DNA of 10,756 nucleotides from Candidatus Bathyarchaeota archaeon (lineage in GTDB: Archaea; Asgardarchaeota; Lokiarchaeia; Sigyniarchaeales; Sigyniarchaeaceae): positions 1 to 10,756 of the forward strand of contig WJJB01000239.1 in assembly GCA_014729935.1 (NCBI GenBank), read 5' to 3'. Of the stretch, positions 1-6,998 are shown one piece after another (position 1 is the stretch's first letter; every line of letters starts with the position of its first letter). The notes below the pieces were generated by a model. That model saw only the letters and a list, made by a program, of their open reading frames with translations, was not told where the DNA came from and searched no databases. Position numbers and translations under genes: made by a program.

Positions 1-138
1 ACCGGCAGGCACGAGGATGCGGAGCGGGAGTACACGGAGGCGCTGGAGATACGCCGGGAGCTTGCCACCAAGAGCTAGGGGGCGTACCGGCCCAAGGTTG
101 CCACGACGCTCAACAACCTTGCCCTGCTCTATGCGGTT
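1..138 (+). pseudogene. TPR-repeat protein fragment, interrupted by a stop
   Basis: Frame 1 reads as one and a half tetratricopeptide repeats of the GC-rich type in which units carry RHEDAEREYTEALEIRRELA followed by a YRPxVATTLNNLALLY half. Such repeats form a helical protein-interaction surface. A TAG stop at 76-78 cuts the reading frame between the two halves, where this repeat type normally has a short polar linker. The repeat pattern stops at about 135, where the sequence becomes sulfatase-like. Base composition is far more GC-rich than the rest of the window, as expected for a repeat array of foreign or unusual origin. The fragment runs off the left edge, so it could be the tail of a longer TPR gene that ends at the TAG. 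The TPR assignment is firm; the pseudogene status is inferred from the stop and the abrupt junction. Confidence 0.7.
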
Positions 139-149
139 AACCATCCAGC

Positions 150-607
150 ACGAGGGTCTCTCAAAAAATTCCGGCAATTGCAAGGAGCTGGTATCAACGG
201 GTCCCGATATCCATTCTCCATCTGTGATTTTGCAGGGGTTATCCCGCCTGCTAAAAATCCGGTGGACGATCCCATGTGCCTTGGTAGAAGGAGAGCAAAC
301 ATTATTTGCCTGGGATTACGTGGTGCCTGAGACGGCTCTGGAAACTTTTACAAAGGTCGCAGGCAAGCATCATGGTAGGCTTAATGGTCGTCTCATCCGC
401 ACCAGAGATTACAAGTAAATGGTCTACTCGCGTGGCATCAACCGTGAGTAACTTTTCAACGTGAATGACTACCCACTCAAGATGCGCAACCTTGCCATGG
501 ATCCCATCCTTGCAGGCGTGCTTGATCGACACCGCGACATCTTAGCACAATGGATCGTCGAGATGAAAGATGATTTCGGTTTTGGAAGGAAGCATGGAAG
601 ACAATGA
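150..607 (+). pseudogene. Type I sulfatase, degraded C-terminal remnant
   Basis: Pieces of a sulfatase C-terminal region appear in the correct order but in alternating frames. Frame 2 at 182-214 gives KELVSTGPDIH, frame 1 at 217-276 gives SICDFAGVIPPAKNPVDDPM, and frame 2 resumes from about 278 with ALVEGEQ, DYVVPET and GRLIRTRDYK. After a TAA at 416-418 the same frame continues with MVYSRGINRE. After a second TAA at 449-451 it goes on through LFNVNDYPLKMRNLAMDP to a final TGA at 605-607. These match the family's STG-DILPT-CDFAG, RT-YKY-VYS and QLF-L--DP-E--NLA blocks. Each stop is one base away from the codon the family would predict: TAA for Tyr and TAA for Gln. The N-terminal catalytic part with the formylglycine Cys/Ser is missing. 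The gene is therefore dead and truncated. The sulfatase assignment is by motif recall; the substrate is unknown. Confidence 0.72.
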
Positions 608-649
608 GCAGGAGAACGTGCAAGCGATGCACTTCTATTATTGATCCCG

Positions 650-664
650 ATTGATTTAAAAACC
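650..664 (+). promoter_or_regulatory. Likely archaeal TATA box for the plus-strand operon
   Basis: The AT-rich block tttaaaaa at about 655-662 stands out in the gap between the sulfatase remnant and the first intact gene. If it is a TATA box, transcription should begin near 680-688. That gives a leader of roughly 10 bases to the GTG at 697, or about 50 bases to the ATG at 739. The rest of 608-738 shows no other gene. The call rests on sequence and position only. Confidence 0.45.
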
Positions 665-738
665 TTAGTCCACAGTCCTCTCATAGGATTGATTCCGTGC
701 TGAAAAGTGCATGCCATCCTTCCTCTACCGTGATGATC

Positions 739-1218
739 ATGGAATCCGATTACGAGAATTTGGGCAAGGAATTGAAACGTGAATTATTGAATGCATTCAA
801 TCTACCCACGAAAGGATTGAAACGCAGGGAAAATACCATTATGACTCGTATCTCCCACGAGGATCTCCAGATAATGAACGCCCTTGTTGAATTGGGAATC
901 TTCAAGTCCATCTCCGAAACCGCAGCATTCATGATTCACGATTCAATCATCTCCAAGCTCAATTATTACAACAAGATTTTGCGCATATTCAAGGAGATCA
1001 AGGCAAAGAAACTTGAAGCTGTTGCCACCCTACTAGAATCGGTTAAGGAGGAAAGGGCACTCGAGAAAGAATTAAGCGAAAAACACGCGAAAATGAAGGA
1101 AGAGGATTTAGTGCATGCGATCGAGTCGGAGGAAACTACCCAAGAGTTTCGTGATGATGGAGAAGAAACAACACTCGACAGCAATAAACGAGCCAGCGAA
1201 TCCCTTTTCATGGATTGA
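739..1218 (+). CDS. Ribbon-helix-helix (CopG-like) protein with charged helical tail
   Basis: The protein is 159 aa from the ATG at 739. Residues about 33-70 have the ribbon-helix-helix pattern: a beta strand (TIMTRIS), a first helix (HEDLQIMNALVELGI) and a second helix (FKSISETAAFMIHDSI). In this family the dimer inserts its paired strands into the DNA major groove. The rest, from about residue 75, is Lys/Glu-rich helix that may form a coiled coil, and it ends in an acidic tail. The frame is open back to a GTG at 697, with ATG also at 733. I prefer 739 because the first 14 residues of the longer form look non-coding and GTGATGATC directly precedes the ATG. It is the first gene of an operon, 14 bases before the coiled-coil gene. 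A DNA-binding or autoregulatory role is likely; the large helical tail suggests it may be tethered to its neighbours instead. The fold is fairly sure, the function open. Confidence 0.75.
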   Translation: MESDYENLGKELKRELLNAFNLPTKGLKRRENTIMTRISHEDLQIMNALVELGIFKSISETAAFMIHDSIISKLNYYNKILRIFKEIKAKKLEAVATLLESVKEERALEKELSEKHAKMKEEDLVHAIESEETTQEFRDDGEETTLDSNKRASESLFMD

Positions 1219-1232
1219 ATCGTTGATAGCCA

Positions 1233-1733
1233 ATGGTGTTAAAAAAGAAGGTACTGAAGGGCGTGCGTGGGGTCATCTCCAGCAAGGACTTGGAGAAATA
1301 TCTGGAGCAAATACTCATCTTGGAGCGTAAATTACGGCAAAAGGATATTGCCATCAATATGCTTGAGGCTGAATTGAACGCCCTCAAGCAGGAACACAAG
1401 AAAGCAATAAAGGATCTTCACTCACACGAGAAGAATCTCCAGGAACACCGGAACATCAATGCAGATATCAAGTTGAAATTACAATCCTTGAAAGATCAAA
1501 AGGAATTGCTTGAACGGGAAAAGCAAGAAGCAGTTGGTGGCTTGAGAAAGGAGCTGGATCATCTTCCAGATAGATCAGAATACGAGAAACTCAAGAATGA
1601 CCACCAGAAGACCTTGAAAAAGGTGAAATCCCTGGAAAACACCTTGGACCGCAGGGATAATCAAGTGAGGAAACTCACGGAGGAGAACCTCAAGCTCAAG
1701 GATAAGCTGAAATTTATCAAGTCCCAAGCGTAA
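1233..1733 (+). CDS. Coiled-coil protein of unknown function
   Basis: The protein is 166 aa, soluble and almost wholly helical. From about residue 18 to the end it is dominated by Leu/Ile heptads separated by Lys, Glu and Gln, for example LEKYLEQILILERKLRQKD and a final stretch from about 128 (KKVKSLENTLDRRDNQVRKL). A break with Pro near residues 110-115 (LDHLPDRSEY) splits the coil into two segments, which may fold back on each other. There is no signal peptide, membrane segment or enzymatic motif. The ribosome binding site is weak, and the gene lies 14 bases behind the ribbon-helix-helix gene and 14 bases before the membrane protein gene, so the three are probably co-transcribed. It may be a structural or bridging partner of those two products. 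Similarity to known coiled coils would be compositional only, so no symbol is given. Confidence 0.72.
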   Translation: MVLKKKVLKGVRGVISSKDLEKYLEQILILERKLRQKDIAINMLEAELNALKQEHKKAIKDLHSHEKNLQEHRNINADIKLKLQSLKDQKELLEREKQEAVGGLRKELDHLPDRSEYEKLKNDHQKTLKKVKSLENTLDRRDNQVRKLTEENLKLKDKLKFIKSQA

Positions 1734-1739
1734 GGGAGG
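1734..1739 (+). promoter_or_regulatory. Shine-Dalgarno site of the membrane protein gene
   Basis: GGGAGG directly follows the TAA of the coiled-coil gene and is 8 bases before the ATG at 1748. It is the best ribosome binding site on this strand, and it fixes the start at 1748 rather than at the in-frame ATG at 1769. Confidence 0.7.
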
Positions 1740-1747
1740 CATCCGTC

Positions 1748-2344
1748 ATGGAGAAGCGCGATGGGGATATGGTGAATGTCAAGAGAGCAGGTGAAAAGGC
1801 GCCCCCTGGGGACCAAGATACTGGAGGTAAAAACAGCAAAGGGGCAGAAAGTCACAGTGAGACCGATGCAGGTCCAGGCTATGATGAAGAAAAGTACGTT
1901 TCGCGTGCCGAGTATCTTAGAGATGTCAATGCCTTGAAGCACAAATGGGTAAAGCTAGCATTCTTTCTCTCCATGGGTATCATTATTGGATCCATGAACA
2001 TCTTGCTTATGAAGCACGTGGACCAAGATGGAGTGATTTACTGGAAATTCGAAACATCTACAGCCATCTATGACATGGATTACATCATGGCATACTTGGC
2101 TGTTCTCTTCGTGCTACTCATTCCGGGAATATGGATAGGCGTGGCGAAGCACAAGTTATACGCGTTGACATATTTTGGGGGATTTTCGATAGCAGGTGGT
2201 GCCTTCTCATTTGCCCTAGAATATATCATTCAAGGCTTGTACGTCTTCGGAATGAGTTTTGTCCTATTACTCGTGGTGTACCTGATTTTCTACAAGATGT
2301 GGTTTTCCATCAAGAAATCAGTTGCAAGGCCAAGATACGAGTAG
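1748..2344 (+). CDS. Four-helix membrane protein with charged N-terminal tail
   Basis: The protein is 198 aa. Residues 1-65 are hydrophilic and probably disordered (Gly, Lys, Glu and Asp rich), without a cleavable signal. Four hydrophobic stretches follow at about 68-88, 113-132, 139-158 and 160-183. A loop of about 24 residues (89-112) lies between the first two, and a basic C-terminus (KKSVARPR) points to the cytoplasm by the positive-inside rule. With four crossings, both ends would be cytoplasmic, which puts the long N-terminal tail on the same side as the coiled-coil and ribbon-helix-helix partners. There are no transporter or catalytic signatures, and I do not recognise a family. It is the last gene of the plus-strand operon and ends 75 bases from the convergent VWA-zinc finger gene. 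Its role is unknown; a membrane anchor for the coiled-coil protein is a guess from context. Confidence 0.72.
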   Translation: MEKRDGDMVNVKRAGEKAPPGDQDTGGKNSKGAESHSETDAGPGYDEEKYVSRAEYLRDVNALKHKWVKLAFFLSMGIIIGSMNILLMKHVDQDGVIYWKFETSTAIYDMDYIMAYLAVLFVLLIPGIWIGVAKHKLYALTYFGGFSIAGGAFSFALEYIIQGLYVFGMSFVLLLVVYLIFYKMWFSIKKSVARPRYE

Positions 2345-2419
2345 GATGCTATTTCTTGATTTGCCATTATACTCAAGATGTCTCCTGTAATTATGAAATA
2401 GGTCTCTATTGAAGAAGGA
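2345..2419. other. Convergent gap between the two operons
   Basis: These 75 bases separate the stop of the membrane protein gene from the stop of the VWA-zinc finger gene. The stretch is AT-rich with short T-runs on both strands (tatttcttgattt on plus, ctatttcataatt on minus) that could help archaeal termination. No stem-loop of note is seen. Confidence 0.4.
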
Positions 2420-3427
2420 TCACTCGAACTGGTTCAGGAGAGACTCGATGAGCTTGGGTGCTTCCTTGTCTTTTTCCATGAGTATCTGGTCTTGGTCGGC
2501 AACTTCAATATTCTGGATGGTTTCCTCCATGATCTTCTCCTCTTCACCCAGCACGTCATCAACGAACTGCTTGGGAAGCATAAGGAGGGAGTAGCAGATC
2601 GGGCAGCGAAAGATGTGCCTGATGCCGATGTTCGAGTTCCTGCTCCAGAATGCCCAGCAATTCTCGTGCATCTTGGCGTTATGGCACCGTGGACATTCAA
2701 AAAGTCGTCCCTTCTTGAAGCATGCCATGCATTTTAAATCCTTATCTTGGAGCATCCTAGGTTCCCAAGAGATATTTTCATAAAAACCAGCATGTTTTGG
2801 GTTCACCTTTAGCTCCTTGACTTCCTCGAAGATGTCATCATTCTCATTATACTTTTTCTCAGCCAGGTCGACCATGGTATTCTCGAGTTTCTTTATCTTC
2901 GGCACATAGATCAACTTACCACCTTTGGACCAGCTGATGATGGTTTCCAGCTTGTCCTTGTTTGGATCATTGCTGGGTTTAACATTCATTCGAATGATAT
3001 CGAGATAAACTGGCATATCGCTCGTGATGTTGAGGAGGTCCTTGACCATGAATTCTTCCTTTACTGGTTTCATATCCTCATCCGTGAGGATGATGATCCT
3101 ATAAAATTTGTTCCCGACGTTCTTGAATACTTCGATCAAGAACGTAAGTGCCATGAAAATAAAGGATTCCACTCGTACCGTGTTGATATGCTTGGGGTCT
3201 TCATCTATCAGGCTCAAAAGGTATTCTTTGTTGAACGTGAAATCCTCCAAGTAACTCGGATTTCCCCTGAACAGGACGAGATTGAACCTGTCCGAGCTGT
3301 CGATGTCGGACTTTGTATTCATGAACGTGCGAAGTGCTTCCTTTACCATCTTCATTTTCACGTTCTTGGGGTGAAAATCCAAGGCGATGATAGTGTCTTC
3401 ACTCCTCTTGAGATTTACATTAACCAT
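2420..3427 (-). CDS. VWA-like domain fused to a RING/PHD-type zinc finger
   Basis: The protein is 335 aa from the ATG at 3427. A GAGGG site at 3437-3441 is 9 bases from this ATG but only 3 from the in-frame ATG at 3433. The N-terminal 170 residues follow the von Willebrand A pattern: strand one with TIIALDFH, then DRFNLVLF, and RIIILTDED. The metal-site motif DxSxS is absent (DFHPK instead), so metal binding is doubtful. Residues 233-278 form a cross-braced zinc finger of type C4HC3: C233-x2-C236-x8-C245-x2-C248-x5-H254-x2-C257-x17-C275-x2-C278, with Trp258 and Trp261 between pairs two and four. An acidic helical tail follows. VWA plus RING-like finger is known in eukaryotic E3 ligases and, with a different finger, in the TFIIH p44 subunit. 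A protein-interaction or E3-like role is inference; no E1, E2 or ubiquitin-like gene is in view. Confidence 0.8.
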   Translation of the reverse strand: MVNVNLKRSEDTIIALDFHPKNVKMKMVKEALRTFMNTKSDIDSSDRFNLVLFRGNPSYLEDFTFNKEYLLSLIDEDPKHINTVRVESFIFMALTFLIEVFKNVGNKFYRIIILTDEDMKPVKEEFMVKDLLNITSDMPVYLDIIRMNVKPSNDPNKDKLETIISWSKGGKLIYVPKIKKLENTMVDLAEKKYNENDDIFEEVKELKVNPKHAGFYENISWEPRMLQDKDLKCMACFKKGRLFECPRCHNAKMHENCWAFWSRNSNIGIRHIFRCPICYSLLMLPKQFVDDVLGEEEKIMEETIQNIEVADQDQILMEKDKEAPKLIESLLNQFE

Positions 3428-3433
3428 TAACAT

Positions 3434-3576
3434 CGACCCTCTTGTGTTTCTGGACGGTCCGTGAGCTGATGGGCCTAGTATGGTCTACTCTCCTAAAAAC
3501 TTTTACGAGGGAAGGAATCATTTCGAGCTTCCCCCTCAACGGTTCGAGCTTGGTGAACCATTCGTGAGAGAAAGGT
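3434..3576. other. 143-base gap between tex and the VWA-zinc finger gene
   Basis: No convincing gene lies here. On the minus strand, reading toward the VWA-zinc finger gene, there is an AT-rich block taaaagttttta around 3494-3505 that could be a TATA box. It would leave a leader of about 35-45 bases. A GAGGG ribosome binding site sits at 3437-3441. A nine-base direct repeat AAGCTCGAA occurs twice, about 24 bases apart, near 3523-3531 and 3545-3553 (minus strand). It could be an operator, but this is short enough to be chance. Confidence 0.35.
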
Positions 3577-5835
3577 CTATTGTTCCCCATCATTATCCTT
3601 TTTGCTTGCATTCAAGGCATCCTTGATGGAGAGCTGGATACGCTTTCGTTCCAAATCAACGTCAAGGATCATGACATCGATCACGTCTCCCACCGATAGG
3701 AAATCATGAGGATTCTTGACGAAGGTATTGGCAATGTTGGAAATGTGCACCAAGCCGTCATGCTTCACGCCGATATCGACGAAGGCTCCAAAATCGACGA
3801 CATTTCTCACGGTACCCTTGAGGATCATGCCTTGTTTCAGGTCCTCGGCTTTCAGTATATCCTTTCGCAGGATGACAGGTGGGAGATCATCCCGTGGATC
3901 CCTCCTCGGTGCTTTAAGGGCATCGATGATATCCTTGATGGTTTCCTCACCAGCATTCTTGGCGAATTGCTTGATAATCCTGGTACTGGAGAGTTTCCTG
4001 TTGATTTCTGCCAACCTTACCGTATCGAGAAGATCGCTAGGTTTCATGTCAAGGTGTTGCAAGATTTCAATGGCTATATGGTACGACTCGGGATGGATAA
4101 ACGTGGAATCGAACGGGTTTTTACCATCATATATCTTGAGAAAACCCGCCGCCTGCTGGAATGTCTTTTCTCCCACGTACTTCACCTCTTTCAATTCATC
4201 TCGTTCCTTGAATGGACCGTGGCCCTCCCGAGCTTGGACGATTTGTTTCGCCACCCTGGTATTTAAACCACTCACATGTTTCAACAATGGTACAGATGCG
4301 GTATTCACGTCCACGCCGACGGCATTAACGCAATCCTCGACCACTGCATTCAACTCGTTACTTAGATCGGTTTGATTCACATCATGCTGGTACAATCCGA
4401 CACCAATGCTTCGCGGGTCGATCTTGATAAGCTCTGGGAGTGGATCCTGCAATCGCCTGGCAATGGAAATGGCACCACGTACGGAAACATCAAGTTCCGG
4501 GAATTCCTCACGAGCCAGCTCGGAGGCGGAATAGACCGAAGCACCCGACTCGCTTACGATGGTATACTCAATTTGTTCATGCTGTCTTGAAAGGTCCGCC
4601 ACCATCATCTCGGTTTCCCGGGATGCAGTACCGTTGCCAATCGCAATGGTCCACGCACCATGCTCTTTGCAGCGAGAGGCTAGTAGGTTCTTGCCTTCAT
4701 CTAGTTTATTTTGCGGGGGATGAGGGTACATGGTGAAGTGATCCAAGAACTTGCCATTCTCATCAATAATTGCACACTTGCAGCCATTCCGGTAACCTGG
4801 ATCAATGGCAACGATGCGCTTTCCTTTCAGGGGTGGTTGCAAGAGCAGGTTTTTCAAATTCATGGCAAAAACCTTGATGGCATGTTCTTTCGCCGCCATG
4901 ATCTTCGACACCCATGTTTCCCGCTTGATGGTTCTGGCGGCACGACCGTACCCTCGCTTCACTGCACGTTCAAGGTCTTCTGCAAAGATACCATCGGGTT
5001 CCCTGATGATGTCTTCGCTAAGTGCTTCCATGTATATCTCGTCATCGGTAAGGAGTTCCACGTCTAAAAATCCTTCATTCTCACCCCGGTTAAGTGCAAG
5101 AACTTGGTGGGGCTTAATGGTGGTGATGTCAAGCGAGAAATCGAAATAATCCTTGTATTTCTGCCGCTCTCTCTCCCAATCAGGGGTGGTTCCCGTACAT
5201 TCTTTCTCATCAATATCTGATGGTACAGGCGTTTCATTGCTACTGATGGTGCTCCCGCCCTCTATCACCTCCCTGAGCAATTTCCGAAGATCTGGATTCT
5301 CGGAAATGGTCTCAACCATGATATGATTGGCACCATCGAGAGCATCCTTGATGGTTTTCACTCCTTGTTCCTCATCCACGAATTGCCCGGCAATTTCCTC
5401 CCTCGATCCCGATAATGGTTGCTCATGGATGATTGTGTTCGCAAGTGGTTCCAATCCCGCTTCCCTGGCTTTTTGCGCCCTTGTTTGCCGTTTCGGCTTG
5501 TAAGGCAGGTAAAGATCCTCCAGCTCCGTCAAGCTGGTGGCGTCCATGATTTTTTTTTCGAGTTCTCCATTCAGCTGTCCCTGTTCCTCGATACTTTTCA
5601 GGACGGTTAACCTGCGCTCTTCCAAGTTTACCAAGCTTGTGTATTCCTTTTGCAAATCACGAAGTTGAACTTCATCCATCGCGCGGGTCACATCCTTCCG
5701 ATACCTGGCAATAAATGGAACCGTATTGCCCTCATTCAAGAGATCCAAGGTATCCTTGATGACGTGAACAGCACGGTCGAATGCCTTGCTGAGGATGGCA
5801 TGGATTTCGTCCATGATATCTGCTTCAAGGGGCAT
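3577..5835 (-). CDS. tex: Tex-family RNA-binding transcription accessory protein
   Basis: At 752 aa the protein is close to the 720-780 typical of the family. Domains in order: an N-terminal helical Tex region (1-190, with NTVPFIARYRKD at 37-48 and EDLYLPYKPKR near 106-116); a YqgF/RNase H-like fold (about 340-470, beginning VAIDPGYRNG at 342 and including SESGASVYSASELA from 428); a double helix-hairpin-helix region (about 485-570, with SVPLLKHVSGLN and LKEVKYVGEKTFQQAAGFL); and a C-terminal S1 RNA-binding domain (about 668-738, GTVRNVVDFGAFVDIG). An acidic insertion around 195-225 (DIDEKECTG) looks like a linker. Tex/Spt6-like proteins bind RNA and affect transcription and translation globally. 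The YqgF fold is generally thought not to be an active nuclease. The gene starts 31 bases after the second radical SAM gene with no ribosome binding site, so it may be leaderless. It is a housekeeping gene that need not share the cluster's function. Confidence 0.95.
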   Translation of the reverse strand: MPLEADIMDEIHAILSKAFDRAVHVIKDTLDLLNEGNTVPFIARYRKDVTRAMDEVQLRDLQKEYTSLVNLEERRLTVLKSIEEQGQLNGELEKKIMDATSLTELEDLYLPYKPKRQTRAQKAREAGLEPLANTIIHEQPLSGSREEIAGQFVDEEQGVKTIKDALDGANHIMVETISENPDLRKLLREVIEGGSTISSNETPVPSDIDEKECTGTTPDWERERQKYKDYFDFSLDITTIKPHQVLALNRGENEGFLDVELLTDDEIYMEALSEDIIREPDGIFAEDLERAVKRGYGRAARTIKRETWVSKIMAAKEHAIKVFAMNLKNLLLQPPLKGKRIVAIDPGYRNGCKCAIIDENGKFLDHFTMYPHPPQNKLDEGKNLLASRCKEHGAWTIAIGNGTASRETEMMVADLSRQHEQIEYTIVSESGASVYSASELAREEFPELDVSVRGAISIARRLQDPLPELIKIDPRSIGVGLYQHDVNQTDLSNELNAVVEDCVNAVGVDVNTASVPLLKHVSGLNTRVAKQIVQAREGHGPFKERDELKEVKYVGEKTFQQAAGFLKIYDGKNPFDSTFIHPESYHIAIEILQHLDMKPSDLLDTVRLAEINRKLSSTRIIKQFAKNAGEETIKDIIDALKAPRRDPRDDLPPVILRKDILKAEDLKQGMILKGTVRNVVDFGAFVDIGVKHDGLVHISNIANTFVKNPHDFLSVGDVIDVMILDVDLERKRIQLSIKDALNASKKDNDGEQ

Positions 5836-5856
5836 GGGCTATACAACATGTAGTGC

Positions 5857-5872
5857 CGTTTAATGATTATCG
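5857..5872 (-). promoter_or_regulatory. Possible TATA box giving leaderless tex mRNA
   Basis: On the minus strand TAATCATTAAAC overlaps the TAA stop of the radical SAM gene. Its TTAAA core is centred about 26 bases from the tex ATG at 5835. There is no Shine-Dalgarno sequence before that ATG, and the spacing is what a leaderless archaeal transcript would show. The site is short and its identification tentative. Confidence 0.35.
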
Positions 5873-6997
5873 AGTCGCCTTCATGACGATACCATTCCAC
5901 GGTTGCCACGTGGAGCACAGGTTGCCGTTTGGATGGAAGACCAGCTCGTGGATGAGCTCATTACTTCCATGTTTTTGCCGCTCGATATCAATGAATGCCA
6001 AGTCAGCATTTTCGAAAACTACATCGATGGATGTTCCATCAGAAGCCTTGTATTGGTATATTTCGATGTAGTAATAATATCCAACGACTTGCTTGATGAA
6101 TTGAAACCGAGGGAGGCATTTCCCGCTACTTGGATGGATTTCGCTTAACAAGGAATCCATCAATATTCGTGCCTGCTCTGAATAGCGGCTCACCTGGTGA
6201 TCAAGGCATTCCCCTGATCTGAACTTCATGAGCTGCCTGAAAACCACATTATCTACGTTCATGGTGGCAGCCCATTCCAAGTATTCTAGAATTCCTTCAA
6301 TGTCATGAATACCTTCAGCTATTAAAACGCAAGATAATCGAGGCCTGATACCAGCACTGATAGCCCTGTTAATGCACTCCAGTAAATCATCATTGCTGAA
6401 TCCATGATCAATATTCATGATGGATTGGTTAATGGCTTCGTCTTGATGTGCCCTGCTCAAGTTAAGATGTTGGAATTTCCTTTTCCCCAGTAAATTTATG
6501 ATTCCATTATCGAGGAGCCCTGACCCGTTCGTAGTCATCGTGCGTTTCCTGAAATCGTATTGATCTATCAATTCAATGATGCGGGGGAGTCGTGGATCGA
6601 TGGATGGTTCTCCACCGGTGATGGAAAGGGAGGGATCGAGGCTGCGAACCATCTTAAACGCATGCTTCATGCTCCTGAAATAGGTACTATCATCAATTCC
6701 CGACTTTTGTTCTTCTAACTCGTGCCCCTTGCTCAAGGATCTCAGTTTCTCAACGCAAAAGGGACAATCACCATTGCATATTGCAGCGGAATATATAGAG
6801 AAATTCGCATTTTCATATACTGTACACGGGACCACCTTTCCCTTGCTATCGATGTATTTCCAAGGCACGGCATGTCCCGCGGTCGAGTTTTCCTCCATGC
6901 AGTAAGCTTCTTGTTTACTATGCCTGAGTTGCTCGCTGAATCCTTTAGACTGAGGCTGGCGTGCAAGCTTCCCATTAATCCTAGCCACGAGTACCAT
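5867..6997 (-). CDS. Radical SAM protein (376 aa)
   Basis: The iron-sulfur motif C74-x3-C78-x2-C81 (CNGDCPFC) binds the 4Fe-4S cluster that splits S-adenosylmethionine into a 5'-deoxyadenosyl radical. The SAM-contacting GGE motif is at 128-130 (ITGGEPSIDP). Further barrel strands can be seen at 153-158 (TMTTNG) and 220-226. About 70 residues before the motif form an extra N-terminal segment, which itself contains Cys33 and Cys58. The C-terminal part carries GYYYYIEIYQYK (306-317) and ends with NGNLCSTWQPW. No multi-cysteine SPASM domain is visible, so only the SAM cluster is expected. A GAGGGGGT ribosome binding site lies 9 bases upstream, and the ATG follows the stop of the other radical SAM gene by one base. 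The family resembles MoaA-like, PqqE-like and peptide-modifying enzymes, but the substrate cannot be read from the sequence. Confidence 0.88.
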   Translation of the reverse strand: MVLVARINGKLARQPQSKGFSEQLRHSKQEAYCMEENSTAGHAVPWKYIDSKGKVVPCTVYENANFSIYSAAICNGDCPFCVEKLRSLSKGHELEEQKSGIDDSTYFRSMKHAFKMVRSLDPSLSITGGEPSIDPRLPRIIELIDQYDFRKRTMTTNGSGLLDNGIINLLGKRKFQHLNLSRAHQDEAINQSIMNIDHGFSNDDLLECINRAISAGIRPRLSCVLIAEGIHDIEGILEYLEWAATMNVDNVVFRQLMKFRSGECLDHQVSRYSEQARILMDSLLSEIHPSSGKCLPRFQFIKQVVGYYYYIEIYQYKASDGTSIDVVFENADLAFIDIERQKHGSNELIHELVFHPNGNLCSTWQPWNGIVMKATR

Positions 6998-6998
6998 T

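Noticed and set aside
17..418. 133-aa plus-strand open frame
   Set aside because: It runs out of frame through the TPR fragment and then through only part of the sulfatase remnant; it is a by-product of two decayed genes rather than a gene.
302..717. Two overlapping minus-strand open frames of 76 and 82 aa
   Set aside because: They lie opposite the sulfatase remnant and the start of the ribbon-helix-helix gene, have no ribosome binding site and no recognisable domain.
2131..2412. 93-aa plus-strand open frame overlapping the membrane protein gene
   Set aside because: It is a shifted frame of the membrane protein gene with no start signal of its own.
3420..3611. 63-aa minus-strand open frame across the gap after tex
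   Set aside because: It overlaps the ends of both neighbours, lacks a ribosome binding site, and shows no domain; it looks like chance read-through of a short gap.
3706..5067. Long plus-strand open frames of up to 219 aa
   Set aside because: They are antisense to tex, which has full family motifs across the whole interval.
5836..5866. Possible precursor-peptide gene for the radical SAM enzymes
   Set aside because: The 31-base gap is too small, and other gaps in the cluster are 13 bases or fewer.
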